Shown here one piece after another: positions 1 to 5,103 of a DNA stretch of 5,103 bases. The position numbers were made by a program, and so were the translations under genes. Position 1 is the first letter of the stretch. Each line of letters starts with the position of its first letter. Source of the stretch: an uncultured bacterium (GTDB lineage: Bacteria > Pseudomonadota > Alphaproteobacteria > SP197). Location of the stretch: positions 1 through 5,103 of the forward strand of contig CALLQH010000148.1 in NCBI GenBank assembly GCA_938014945.1, in the 5' to 3' direction. The notes below the pieces were generated by a model that searched no databases, was not told where the DNA came from, and saw only the letters and a program-made list of their open reading frames with translations.

Positions 1-265
1 CGAGATCCTCGGACTTGTCGGCCAGCAGGTCGCCCAGGCGGCGCAGCAGCCTGCCGCGCTCGGTCGGCAGCATCTTCGACCACGGCCCCTCGCTGAACTG
101 GTACCAGGCCGCCTTCACCGCGCGATCGACATCCTCGGCCGTGGCCGCAGGGATGGAGGCCCAGGGCGCGCCCGTGGTGGGATTGATGCTCTCGAAGCTG
201 CCGCCGTCGCCGGCGCCGACCCAGTCGCCGTCGATCAGCATCTTGTAGTTCGTGAGCTCACTCAT
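1..265 (-). CDS. Aldehyde dehydrogenase, NAD(P)-dependent, N-terminal part (gene runs off the left edge)
   Basis: The first 88 residues of an aldehyde dehydrogenase superfamily enzyme, which oxidises an aldehyde to its carboxylic acid with NAD(P)+ in the cytoplasm. Seen: an opening of the type YKMLIDGDWV (residues 7-16), the characteristic INPTTG motif (27-32), the segment AEDVDRAVKAAW (43-54), the GPW motif (60-62) and an RGRLLRRLGDLLA helix (70-82), all in the order usual for the family's N-terminal cofactor-binding domain. The catalytic Cys and Glu and most of the NAD site lie outside the window. The ATG at 265-263 follows a strong AGGGAG site six bases upstream. It is the fourth gene of a same-strand run and lies 45 bases after the LysR gene. 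The substrate cannot be told from this fragment. By context it could make the acid that the neighbouring CoA synthetase activates, for example from a trimethylamino-aldehyde, but that is a guess. Family assignment is firm; substrate is not. Confidence 0.9.
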   Translation of the reverse strand, partial: MSELTNYKMLIDGDWVGAGDGGSFESINPTTGAPWASIPAATAEDVDRAVKAAWYQFSEGPWSKMLPTERGRLLRRLGDLLADKSEDL

Positions 266-310
266 GGTTCTCTCCCTGATGTCCTGATGGTTCGGGATGC
301 GGCGGCGGCG

Positions 311-1228
311 CTACGGCCGCTCCGCCTCGCTCAGCAGCCAGTCGCGGAAGGCGCCGGCGGCGGGCGACAGCCGCGCCCCGGCCGGCGCCACCATCCACAC
401 GGCATGACCCTTCTTCAAGGCATGGCCGATGGGGCGGATGAGCTGGCCGCGCGCCAGAAGCGCATCGACGATGCGCGTGAAGCCAAGCGCAATGCCCTGG
501 CCCTCCAGCGCAGCCTGGATGACGTTGGCGTAGTTGTCGAAGCCCAGGGTGCGCGGCGTCCGCTGTGCGCTCACCTCCAGCCCGTCCAGCAGCCAGGCCC
601 AGTCCTCGCCCGAATGGGTCGGGCCGTCGAGGTTGAGCAGGGTATGGGAAAGCAGGTCGGCGGGGCTGGCGATGGGGCCGTGTTCGGCGAGGTACGCCGG
701 TGTGCATACGGGAAAGGTTTCGGTCTCGAAGAGCGCGGTGGTCGTCAGCCCCTGCCAGCGTCCGTCGCCGTAGCGCAGACCAAGGTCGATGCCCTCGGCG
801 GCCATGTCGAGCGGTGTGTCGGAAACCCGGATGTGGATCTCCGTTTCGGGGTGGCGCTCGCGGAAGCGGGCGAGCCTCGGGGTCAGCCAGTAGGTGGCGA
901 TGGCGACGGTCGCCGTCACGGTCACCCGCGCGGCGCGCGCGGCCTGTTGCAACCCGGCGGCGGTACGCGCGATCTGCTCCAGGCCGCCGGTCACCGCGTC
1001 CTGCAGGCTGTGGCCGGCCGGCGTCAGCTCCACCGCGCGGTGGACGCGCAGGAAAAGCTGCACGCCCAGGTGCTCCTCCAGATTGTGGATCTGCCGGCTC
1101 ACCGCCTCGCGGCTCACCGCCAGTTCCTCGCTCGCGCGCGTCATCGACAGATGGCGCGCCACGGCCTCGAAGGCGACCAGGCTGTTGAGCGGGGGCAGGC
1201 GGTGGCGCAGGCTTCCCATGACGTTCAC
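311..1228 (-). CDS. LysR-family transcriptional regulator, GcvA-like
   Basis: A DNA-binding transcription factor of about 305 residues, full length for the family (GcvA is of similar size). Seen, numbering from the GTG at 1228: an N-terminal winged helix-turn-helix at about 11-70 opening with LPPLNSLVAFEAVARH, typical of GcvA-like members, with the recognition region SREAVSRQIHNLEEHLG (39-55) and LTPAGHSL (68-75); a linker helix at about 76-102; and an effector-binding domain from RVTVTATV (101) to the end, including the GcvA-type IDLGLRYGDGRWQGL (147-161). Start choice: GTG at 1228 has AGGG six bases upstream. ATG at 1219 gives 302 residues but its nearest purine-rich site is about 15 bases away. 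ATG at 1258 and 1252 give longer tails with no visible ribosome site. The gene follows the acyl-CoA synthetase and precedes the aldehyde dehydrogenase on the same strand, so it probably controls this cluster, possibly also itself. The effector is unknown; a CoA-pathway substrate or intermediate is the natural inference. Confidence 0.93.
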   Translation of the reverse strand: MNVMGSLRHRLPPLNSLVAFEAVARHLSMTRASEELAVSREAVSRQIHNLEEHLGVQLFLRVHRAVELTPAGHSLQDAVTGGLEQIARTAAGLQQAARAARVTVTATVAIATYWLTPRLARFRERHPETEIHIRVSDTPLDMAAEGIDLGLRYGDGRWQGLTTTALFETETFPVCTPAYLAEHGPIASPADLLSHTLLNLDGPTHSGEDWAWLLDGLEVSAQRTPRTLGFDNYANVIQAALEGQGIALGFTRIVDALLARGQLIRPIGHALKKGHAVWMVAPAGARLSPAAGAFRDWLLSEAERP

Positions 1229-1234
1229 GTTACG

Positions 1235-1238
1235 CCCT
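1235..1238 (-). promoter_or_regulatory. Candidate ribosome binding site deciding the LysR start
   Basis: On the minus strand AGGG lies six bases before a GTG codon at 1228-1226 in the LysR frame. The competing ATG codons at 1258 and 1252 have only a C-rich stretch upstream, and the ATG at 1219 is too far from this site. This favours a GTG start, although the match is only four bases. Confidence 0.4.
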
Positions 1239-1268
1239 GACCGATCCCGCATAAACATGGCCGGGGCA

Positions 1269-3362
1269 TCAGGACTCGCGCCGCAGCAGGACGTCGGCCG
1301 CTGTCGCGCCGTGGGGTGTCACGATCAGCGGGTTGACGTCCAGCTCGACCAGGCTGTCGGCGTTGGCCAGGGCAAAGGCCGCGATCGCCGCGATGGCGTC
1401 GATGGCCGCCTCCACATTGCCCGCCGGCTTGCCGCGCCAGCCCGCCAGAAGCCGCGCCACCTTCAGACCCGCCAGCGCACGGGCAATGTCGGCGCGGCTG
1501 GCGGGCAGCAGCAGGGTGGTGGCATCGCGCAGCAGCTCCACCATGGTGCCGCCGCCGGCCAGCGTCATGGCGAGACCGAAACCTTCCACCCGGCGCACGC
1601 CGACCAGCAGTTCGGCGACGGCCCCGGTCACCAGGCGCTCCACGAGAAAACGCTCGGCGGCGATCCCGGCGTAGTCGCGCACCGAATCCGTCATCGCCTC
1701 CACCGCGCGCGCGACGGCCTCCGGCGTATCGAGGCCCAGGGCCACCGCGCCCGCCTCGCTCTTGTGCGGCAGGTCGGCGCTGGCGAGCTTCAGCGCCACG
1801 GGAAAGCCCAGGCGCGCGGCAGCATCGGGCGCGCCGGCGCCATCGGTGACGATGCCCCGGGGCACCGCCAGCCCGGCAGCGCCCAGCAGCGCCTTGCCCG
1901 CCACCTCGTCCAGCACTTCCGTATCGCCGAAGCCGCGGGCAGGGGCCAGCGCCAGGACCGCGGCACCGCCGCCCGCCTGCATTTCCTCGCGCCGCTCACC
2001 CCAGCGGATCGCGCGGTCGATGGCCGCCACGGCCTCGTCCAGGCCCTGCAGCGGGGCGACGCCGCCCGCCACCAGCAGGTCGCGGGTCTCCTCGTCGATG
2101 TTTTCCGACAGGCCGCTCGCCACTGCGGCGGGAATGCCGCGCCGCGCCGTCGCGGCGATGAAGGCGCGGGTATCGGCGCGGTAGTCCTCGTTGGTGCCGC
2201 CCAGTTCCGGGCGCGGGTGGTCCTGCGCCATCACCGCGACATCGCAGGGCTCCGACAGGGCGACGTCCAGGGCGGCGGTGAGTTCCGCTTCCTTGCCCCA
2301 CAGCGGCGTCGTGTAGTCCAGCGGATTGGCGACCGTGGCGATCGGCGGCAGCAGCGGGCGCAGGCGCGCCGCCGTCTCCGCCGAAGGCTGGTGATAGGTC
2401 AGGCCGAAACGCTCGCCGTAATCGGCAAGCATCGCGGCATCGCCGCCCGAGCAGGTGAAGGCCATGGCGCGGCGCCCTTTCGGCGCACCGGCGATGGAGA
2501 GCATCTTGAGCGTTTCCAGCAGGGCCGTGGGCGAATCGACGCGGATCACGCCGCAGCGGGCAAACAGCGCGTCGTAGAGCGCGTCGCTGCCGGCCAGCGA
2601 CCCGGTGTGGCTCACGGTCATGCGCGCACCGATTTCCGAGCGGCCGGACTTCATCGCCACCACCGGCTTGCCCGCCTCCAGGGCGCGCGCCGTGACTTCG
2701 GCAAAACGCGGCACGTTCTTCAGGCCCTCGATGTAGAGGCCGATGGCGCTGACCGCGTCGTCCTCGATCATCGCGTCGATGACGTCCTCGATGGTGACGA
2801 CGCTCTGGTTGCCGATGGAGACCAGCATGGAGAAATCGGCATGGCGCCGGTTCATCGTCAGGTTGGTGCAGAGCATGCCGCTCTGGGAGACAAAGCCGAT
2901 GCCCCGTTCCACCGCACGTCCGCCATGGTCGAAGGGCCACAGCAGCGCCTTGCGCGCGTAGTTGAGCACGCCCAGGCAGTTGGGTCCGATGAAGGCCGTC
3001 TCTCCGGCGGCAGCGATCAGCTCGGCCTCAAGCGCCTTGCCCTCCGCGCCCGTCTCGGCAAAACCCGCCGTGTAGCTGACGATGGAGCCGGCTCCCCTGG
3101 CGGCAAGCTCGGCGACGCTCGCCACGGCATGTTCGCGCGGCACCGCCAGGAACACCGCATCGGGTCCCTCGGGCAGGTCGGCAACGCTGGCAAAGCAGGG
3201 CGCGCCGCCCAGCTCGCTGCGCTTCGGGTTGACGCCCCAGACCTTGCCCGGAAAGCCGAAGGAAAGGCACTGGGCCGCGGCATAACCGGCCGAAGCGCCG
3301 CCCACAAAGGCGATGTGGCGCGGCCGGAACAGACGCTCCAGGTTGGCCCGACGGGTTGTCAT
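1269..3362 (-). CDS. Acyl-CoA synthetase, ADP (NDP)-forming, fused alpha-beta type
   Basis: A 697-residue cytoplasmic enzyme of the ADP-forming acetyl/acyl-CoA synthetase family, which couples carboxylic acid plus CoA plus ATP to acyl-CoA, ADP and phosphate through a phosphohistidine. About 700 residues is normal for the fused form. Seen: an N-terminal Rossmann-like CoA-binding domain (about 8-135; HIAFVGGAS at 16-24, WGVNPKR at 42-48, GPNCLG at 126-131); succinyl-CoA-ligase-like domains (about 150-450) with FVSQSG (157-162), SIGNQ (182-186) and the phosphohistidine motif SHTGSLAGSD (251-260, His252); and a C-terminal ATP-grasp domain (about 480-697) with GFPVALK (519-525), HKSEAGAVALGL (533-544), GGGTMVELLRD (603-613) and DVNPL (675-679). 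No key motif appears lost. The ATG at 3362 overlaps the stop of the upstream acyl-CoA dehydrogenase as ATGA; the frame stays open to 3800, but that extension reads as low-complexity shadow of the dehydrogenase. The substrate is not visible in sequence. In context it probably activates the acid that the dehydrogenase and crotonase then process. Confidence 0.94.
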   Translation of the reverse strand: MTTRRANLERLFRPRHIAFVGGASAGYAAAQCLSFGFPGKVWGVNPKRSELGGAPCFASVADLPEGPDAVFLAVPREHAVASVAELAARGAGSIVSYTAGFAETGAEGKALEAELIAAAGETAFIGPNCLGVLNYARKALLWPFDHGGRAVERGIGFVSQSGMLCTNLTMNRRHADFSMLVSIGNQSVVTIEDVIDAMIEDDAVSAIGLYIEGLKNVPRFAEVTARALEAGKPVVAMKSGRSEIGARMTVSHTGSLAGSDALYDALFARCGVIRVDSPTALLETLKMLSIAGAPKGRRAMAFTCSGGDAAMLADYGERFGLTYHQPSAETAARLRPLLPPIATVANPLDYTTPLWGKEAELTAALDVALSEPCDVAVMAQDHPRPELGGTNEDYRADTRAFIAATARRGIPAAVASGLSENIDEETRDLLVAGGVAPLQGLDEAVAAIDRAIRWGERREEMQAGGGAAVLALAPARGFGDTEVLDEVAGKALLGAAGLAVPRGIVTDGAGAPDAAARLGFPVALKLASADLPHKSEAGAVALGLDTPEAVARAVEAMTDSVRDYAGIAAERFLVERLVTGAVAELLVGVRRVEGFGLAMTLAGGGTMVELLRDATTLLLPASRADIARALAGLKVARLLAGWRGKPAGNVEAAIDAIAAIAAFALANADSLVELDVNPLIVTPHGATAADVLLRRES
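3359..3362 (-). other. ATGA stop-start overlap between dehydrogenase and synthetase genes
   Basis: On the minus strand the synthetase ATG (3362-3360) overlaps the dehydrogenase TGA (3361-3359). No strong ribosome site precedes the ATG, so translation of the synthetase probably depends on ribosomes terminating on the dehydrogenase. This supports a shared transcript and matched amounts of the two enzymes. Confidence 0.9.
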
Positions 3363-4519
3363 GCACCGTGCTCGCGCAGCATGGACCGGCTGATGATGTG
3401 GCGCTGGATTTCGCTGGTGCCTTCCCAGATGCGCTCCAGGCGGGCGTCGCGCCACAGCCGCTCGATGGGCAGCGATTCCATCAGGCCCATGCCGCCGTAG
3501 ATCTGCAGCGTGTCGTCGGCCGCCTTGCCCAGCGCCTCTGAGGCAAAGAGCTTGGCCATGGCGACGTCCTCGGCGGTCATGCTGCCCTCGTCGGCGCGCC
3601 TGGCGGCGTGGAAGGTCAGCAGGTCGGCCGCCTGCAGGCTGGTCGCCATGTCGGCGAGCTTGAACGAGGTGCCCTGGAACTTGCCGATCGGCTGGCCGAA
3701 CTGCTTGCGTGTGGCGGCCCACTCCGTCGCCAGACCCATCAGGCGCTCCAGCTTGCCGCAGCAGCCCGCCGCGACCCAGATGCGCCCGGCCCACAGCCAC
3801 TGGTTGGCCAGATCAAGGCCCGTGCCTTCCTCGCCCAAGATCTGGCTGGCGGGCACGCGGCAGTCGTTGAAGTAGAGCTCGAAGTTCTTGTAGGCGCGCT
3901 GGCTCACCGAGCGCGGGCCGCGCACCATCTCGAAACCCTTGGTGCCGACATCGACCAGAAAGGCGGTGACGCGTTTCCTGGGGCCGCGCGGTGTCTCGGT
4001 GCTGCCGGTGGCGGCAAAGACGATGGCGAAATCGGGCACCACGGCCGAGCTGATGAAATGTTTCTGGCCGTTGATGATCCAGTCGTTCCCGTCACGGTGG
4101 GCGCGCGTCTGCATCGACATGATGTCGGAGCCCGCACCGGGCTCGGTCAGGCCGAAACACTCGGCCCGCTCGCCCGTGACGCACGGCTCGAGATAGGTCG
4201 CGACCTGGTCGCCCTGGCAGGCCATCAGCAGTTCGGTGGGGCGTGCCGGAATCTCGTGCAGGGCATGGGTCACCTTGCCGAATTCGCGCTCCATGATGGT
4301 GCGCCCGACATGGTCGAGACCGCCGCCGCCCACGCTCTCGGGCAGGTTCGCGGCATAGAAGCCTGCGGCGATGGCGCGCGCCTTGATCTGCGCGGCAAGG
4401 TCCTCGTCGACGATGCCTGCGCGGTCGACGGTTTCCTCATGGGGATAGAGTTCGGCGGCCATGAAGGCGCGCACCGATTCCAGGAGCATCCGGTGCTCGT
4501 CGGTGGTGGCGAAGTGCAT
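3359..4519 (-). CDS. Acyl-CoA dehydrogenase, FAD-dependent
   Basis: A 386-residue flavoprotein, full length for the family, which introduces an alpha-beta double bond into an acyl-CoA and passes electrons to electron-transfer flavoprotein. Seen: N-terminal helical domain (about 1-118); middle beta domain with the family signature CFGLTEPGAGSD (121-132) and WIINGQKHFIS (147-157); C-terminal helical domain with RKQFGQPIGKFQ (271-282), QIYGGMGLMESLPIERLWRDAR region (339-360) and IWEGTSEIQR (364-373). Glu366 in WEGTSEIQ aligns with the catalytic base of medium- and short-chain dehydrogenases. E. coli CaiA (recalled from memory) has no Glu there, so this is a canonical dehydrogenase and not a close CaiA match. 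Start: ATG at 4519 is preceded by GGGAG eight bases away and gives MHFATTDEHRML, a normal family N-terminus; in-frame ATGs at 4597 and 4555 lack ribosome sites and would add an atypical tail. It is the first gene of the minus-strand run and divergent from the CaiD-like gene. The exact acyl substrate is unknown. Confidence 0.95.
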   Translation of the reverse strand: MHFATTDEHRMLLESVRAFMAAELYPHEETVDRAGIVDEDLAAQIKARAIAAGFYAANLPESVGGGGLDHVGRTIMEREFGKVTHALHEIPARPTELLMACQGDQVATYLEPCVTGERAECFGLTEPGAGSDIMSMQTRAHRDGNDWIINGQKHFISSAVVPDFAIVFAATGSTETPRGPRKRVTAFLVDVGTKGFEMVRGPRSVSQRAYKNFELYFNDCRVPASQILGEEGTGLDLANQWLWAGRIWVAAGCCGKLERLMGLATEWAATRKQFGQPIGKFQGTSFKLADMATSLQAADLLTFHAARRADEGSMTAEDVAMAKLFASEALGKAADDTLQIYGGMGLMESLPIERLWRDARLERIWEGTSEIQRHIISRSMLREHGA

Positions 4520-4527
4520 CGCGTGAT

Positions 4528-4532
4528 CTCCC
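4528..4532 (-). promoter_or_regulatory. Ribosome binding site deciding the acyl-CoA dehydrogenase start
   Basis: On the minus strand GGGAG lies eight bases before the ATG at 4519-4517. The longer in-frame ATG starts at 4555 and 4597 have no comparable site, and the one at 4555 lies inside a TCATGGCGAA repeat copy. This supports the 386-residue protein. Confidence 0.7.
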
Positions 4533-4603
4533 GGTTCCCAGTGTGGGGCGATCATGGCGAAGCACCCGCCCCGATGTGGACGCAGGTTCGCCAACAAGTG
4601 CGT

Positions 4604-4623
4604 TTTTTCGTCATGGCGAAAAA
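4604..4623. repeat. Perfect 7-base palindromic arms around TCATGG
   Basis: TTTTTCG (4604-4610) and CGAAAAA (4617-4623) are perfect inverted arms around a six-base spacer TCATGG. This makes the repeat copy at 4611 a dyad-symmetric site, as expected for a dimeric DNA-binding protein. It overlaps the most AT-rich point of the divergent region. Confidence 0.55.
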
Positions 4624-4630
4624 CCGCGCC

Positions 4631-4675
4631 TCATGGCGAAAGGCGACGTTTGCCGCACCGGGGCTTTCGCCATGA
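4631..4675. repeat. 12-base perfect inverted repeat upstream of the CaiD-like gene
   Basis: TCATGGCGAAAG (4631-4642) and CTTTCGCCATGA (4664-4675) are perfect reverse complements separated by 21 bases. The pair ends 33 bases before the ATG of the CaiD-like gene. It could be a paired operator or, if transcription starts upstream of it, an RNA hairpin in the leader. No U-tract follows the right arm, so it is not a typical intrinsic terminator. Confidence 0.65.
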
Positions 4676-4708
4676 TGCAGGTCAGCAGTCACGACAGGGA
4701 GAAACGCC

Positions 4709-5103
4709 ATGGCCGACAAGAGCGGCGAGGTGCGGATCGAGCGCAACGGCCACATTCTGGAGATCACCATCGACCGGCCGAAGGTCAACGCCATCGACAG
4801 CGCCACCAGCCGCCGGCTGGGCGAGGCGTTCGTGATGCTGCGCGACGATCCCGAACTGCGTGTCGGCATCATCACGGCGGCGGGCTGGAAGGTGTTCTCG
4901 GCCGGCTGGGATCTGAAAGCCATCGACAGCGGCGAGCAGCAGCTCGACAACTGGTGGGAGGCCGAGGACGCCGACATGGGCGGCTTTGCCGGCATCACCG
5001 AGATGTGGAACCTGAACAAGCCGGTCATCGCCGCGCTCAACGGCCTCACCATCGGCGGCGGTTTCGAGATCGCGCTGGCCTGCGACCTCATCATCGCGGC
5101 CGA
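4709..5103 (+). CDS. CaiD-like enoyl-CoA hydratase (crotonase family; carnitinyl-CoA dehydratase-like), N-terminal part
   Basis: The first 131 residues of a crotonase-superfamily enzyme, cut by the right edge (E. coli CaiD is 261 residues). Crotonases stabilise a CoA-thioester enolate through an oxyanion hole; CaiD hydrates crotonobetainyl-CoA to carnitinyl-CoA. Seen: NGHILEITIDRPKVNAID (13-30), RDDPELRVGIIT (45-56), the CoA/oxyanion segment FSAGWDLKA (63-71), GGFAGITE (91-98) and NKPVIAALNGLTIGGGFE (103-120). Compared from memory with E. coli CaiD, the segments NG-ILEIT-DRPK-NAID, RDDP-LRV and SAGWDLKA are shared, and Glu120 aligns with catalytic Glu111. The second catalytic Glu (131 in CaiD) lies beyond the window. 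The loop after WDLKA is about six residues longer than in E. coli and carries a WW pair (82-83). ATG at 4709 follows AGGGAG with a seven-base gap. It is divergent from the dehydrogenase and synthetase, consistent with one CoA pathway. Crotonase membership is certain; the carnitine-type substrate is probable only. Confidence 0.9.
   Translation, partial: MADKSGEVRIERNGHILEITIDRPKVNAIDSATSRRLGEAFVMLRDDPELRVGIITAAGWKVFSAGWDLKAIDSGEQQLDNWWEAEDADMGGFAGITEMWNLNKPVIAALNGLTIGGGFEIALACDLIIAA

Larger units (their letters stand above)
4552..4675. repeat. TCATGGCGAA repeat family: three direct copies and one inverted copy
   Basis: Exact copies of TCATGGCGAA begin at 4552, 4611 and 4631 on the plus strand, and an inverted exact copy (TTCGCCATGA) occupies 4666-4675. 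A degenerate inverted copy (TGTTGGCGAA on the minus strand, 8 of 10 matching) lies at 4587-4596. The copies at 4611 and 4631 are spaced by exactly 20 bases, roughly two helical turns. Four exact 10-mers in about 124 bases is far beyond chance. The array sits between two divergent genes, which suggests transcription-factor binding sites; a selfish intergenic repeat is the alternative. Confidence 0.75.
4520..4708. promoter_or_regulatory. Divergent intergenic region with candidate promoters and operator repeats
   Basis: This 189-base gap separates the divergently transcribed dehydrogenase and CaiD-like genes, so promoters for both directions should lie here. It contains the only notable AT-rich patch (T-run 4603-4608 and A-run 4619-4623) and the TCATGGCGAA repeat family. 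I could not identify a convincing -35/-10 pair for either direction; the best on the plus strand, TTGCCG at 4650-4655 with CATGAT at 4671-4676, has a short 15-base spacer. The regulator acting here is unknown; the LysR protein encoded by the cluster is the obvious candidate. Confidence 0.6.

Noticed and set aside
894..3500. Plus-strand open frame of 868 codons opposite the LysR, synthetase and dehydrogenase genes
   Set aside because: It lies antisense to strongly supported genes, spans three of them, and its translation is low-complexity, rich in Arg, Gly, Ala and His with no recognisable domain. Long antisense frames are expected in high-GC coding DNA.
3363..3800. N-terminal extension of the acyl-CoA synthetase frame to an ATG at 3800
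   Set aside because: The extension overlaps the C-terminal coding part of the acyl-CoA dehydrogenase and reads as Arg/Gly/His-rich shadow sequence. The family N-terminus begins naturally at the ATG at 3362.
4520..4597. Longer acyl-CoA dehydrogenase starting at ATG 4597 or 4555
   Set aside because: No ribosome binding site precedes these codons and the added residues are unlike family N-termini. The ATG at 4519 has GGGAG at a proper distance.
4642..4653. Possible sigma-54 promoter (GGCGACGTTTGC) upstream of the CaiD-like gene
   Set aside because: Sigma-54 promoters need GG and GC separated by 10 bases. Here the separation is 8 bases, so the spacing is wrong.
4631..4675. Intrinsic terminator at the 12-base inverted repeat
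   Set aside because: The spacer of 21 bases is long, no T-run follows on either strand, and the site lies between two gene starts, where no terminator is expected.
4552..5094. Minus-strand open frame of 180 codons opposite the CaiD-like gene
   Set aside because: It is antisense to a gene with clear crotonase motifs and a strong ribosome site. Its translation resembles no family I recognise.

Overview
The window is a GC-rich stretch of bacterial DNA with dense, short-spaced genes that hold a small CoA-dependent catabolic cluster. The protein types (a GcvA-like LysR regulator, a CaiD-like crotonase, and a fused ADP-forming acyl-CoA synthetase) and the base composition suggest a high-GC proteobacterium, most likely an alphaproteobacterium. 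That placement is inference from gene style only; no rRNA or other phylogenetic marker is present.

Layout: four genes lie on the minus strand, read from about 4519 down to 1: acyl-CoA dehydrogenase (3359-4519), ADP-forming acyl-CoA synthetase (1269-3362), LysR regulator (311-1228) and the N-terminal part of an aldehyde dehydrogenase (1-265, cut by the window edge). The first two overlap by 4 bases (ATGA), the LysR gene follows within about 40 bases, and the aldehyde dehydrogenase follows after 45 bases, so all four could be one transcription unit. A fifth gene, a crotonase closely resembling carnitinyl-CoA dehydratase CaiD, runs the other way from 4709 and is cut at the right edge.

The only sizeable non-coding stretch is the 189-base divergent region 4520-4708. 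It holds four exact copies of TCATGGCGAA (three direct, one inverted) and one degenerate inverted copy. This is the most notable unexplained structure in the window and looks like a candidate operator array or a 5'-UTR hairpin.

Together the enzymes fit a route in which a carboxylic acid is activated to its CoA thioester (synthetase), desaturated at alpha-beta (dehydrogenase) and hydrated (crotonase), with the aldehyde dehydrogenase possibly supplying the acid. The CaiD resemblance makes a trimethylammonium acid such as gamma-butyrobetaine, crotonobetaine or carnitine a reasonable candidate substrate, but this is inferred. The synthetase and dehydrogenase are not the classical CaiC and CaiA types. 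No RNA genes, CRISPR arrays, mobile elements or convincing terminators were seen.
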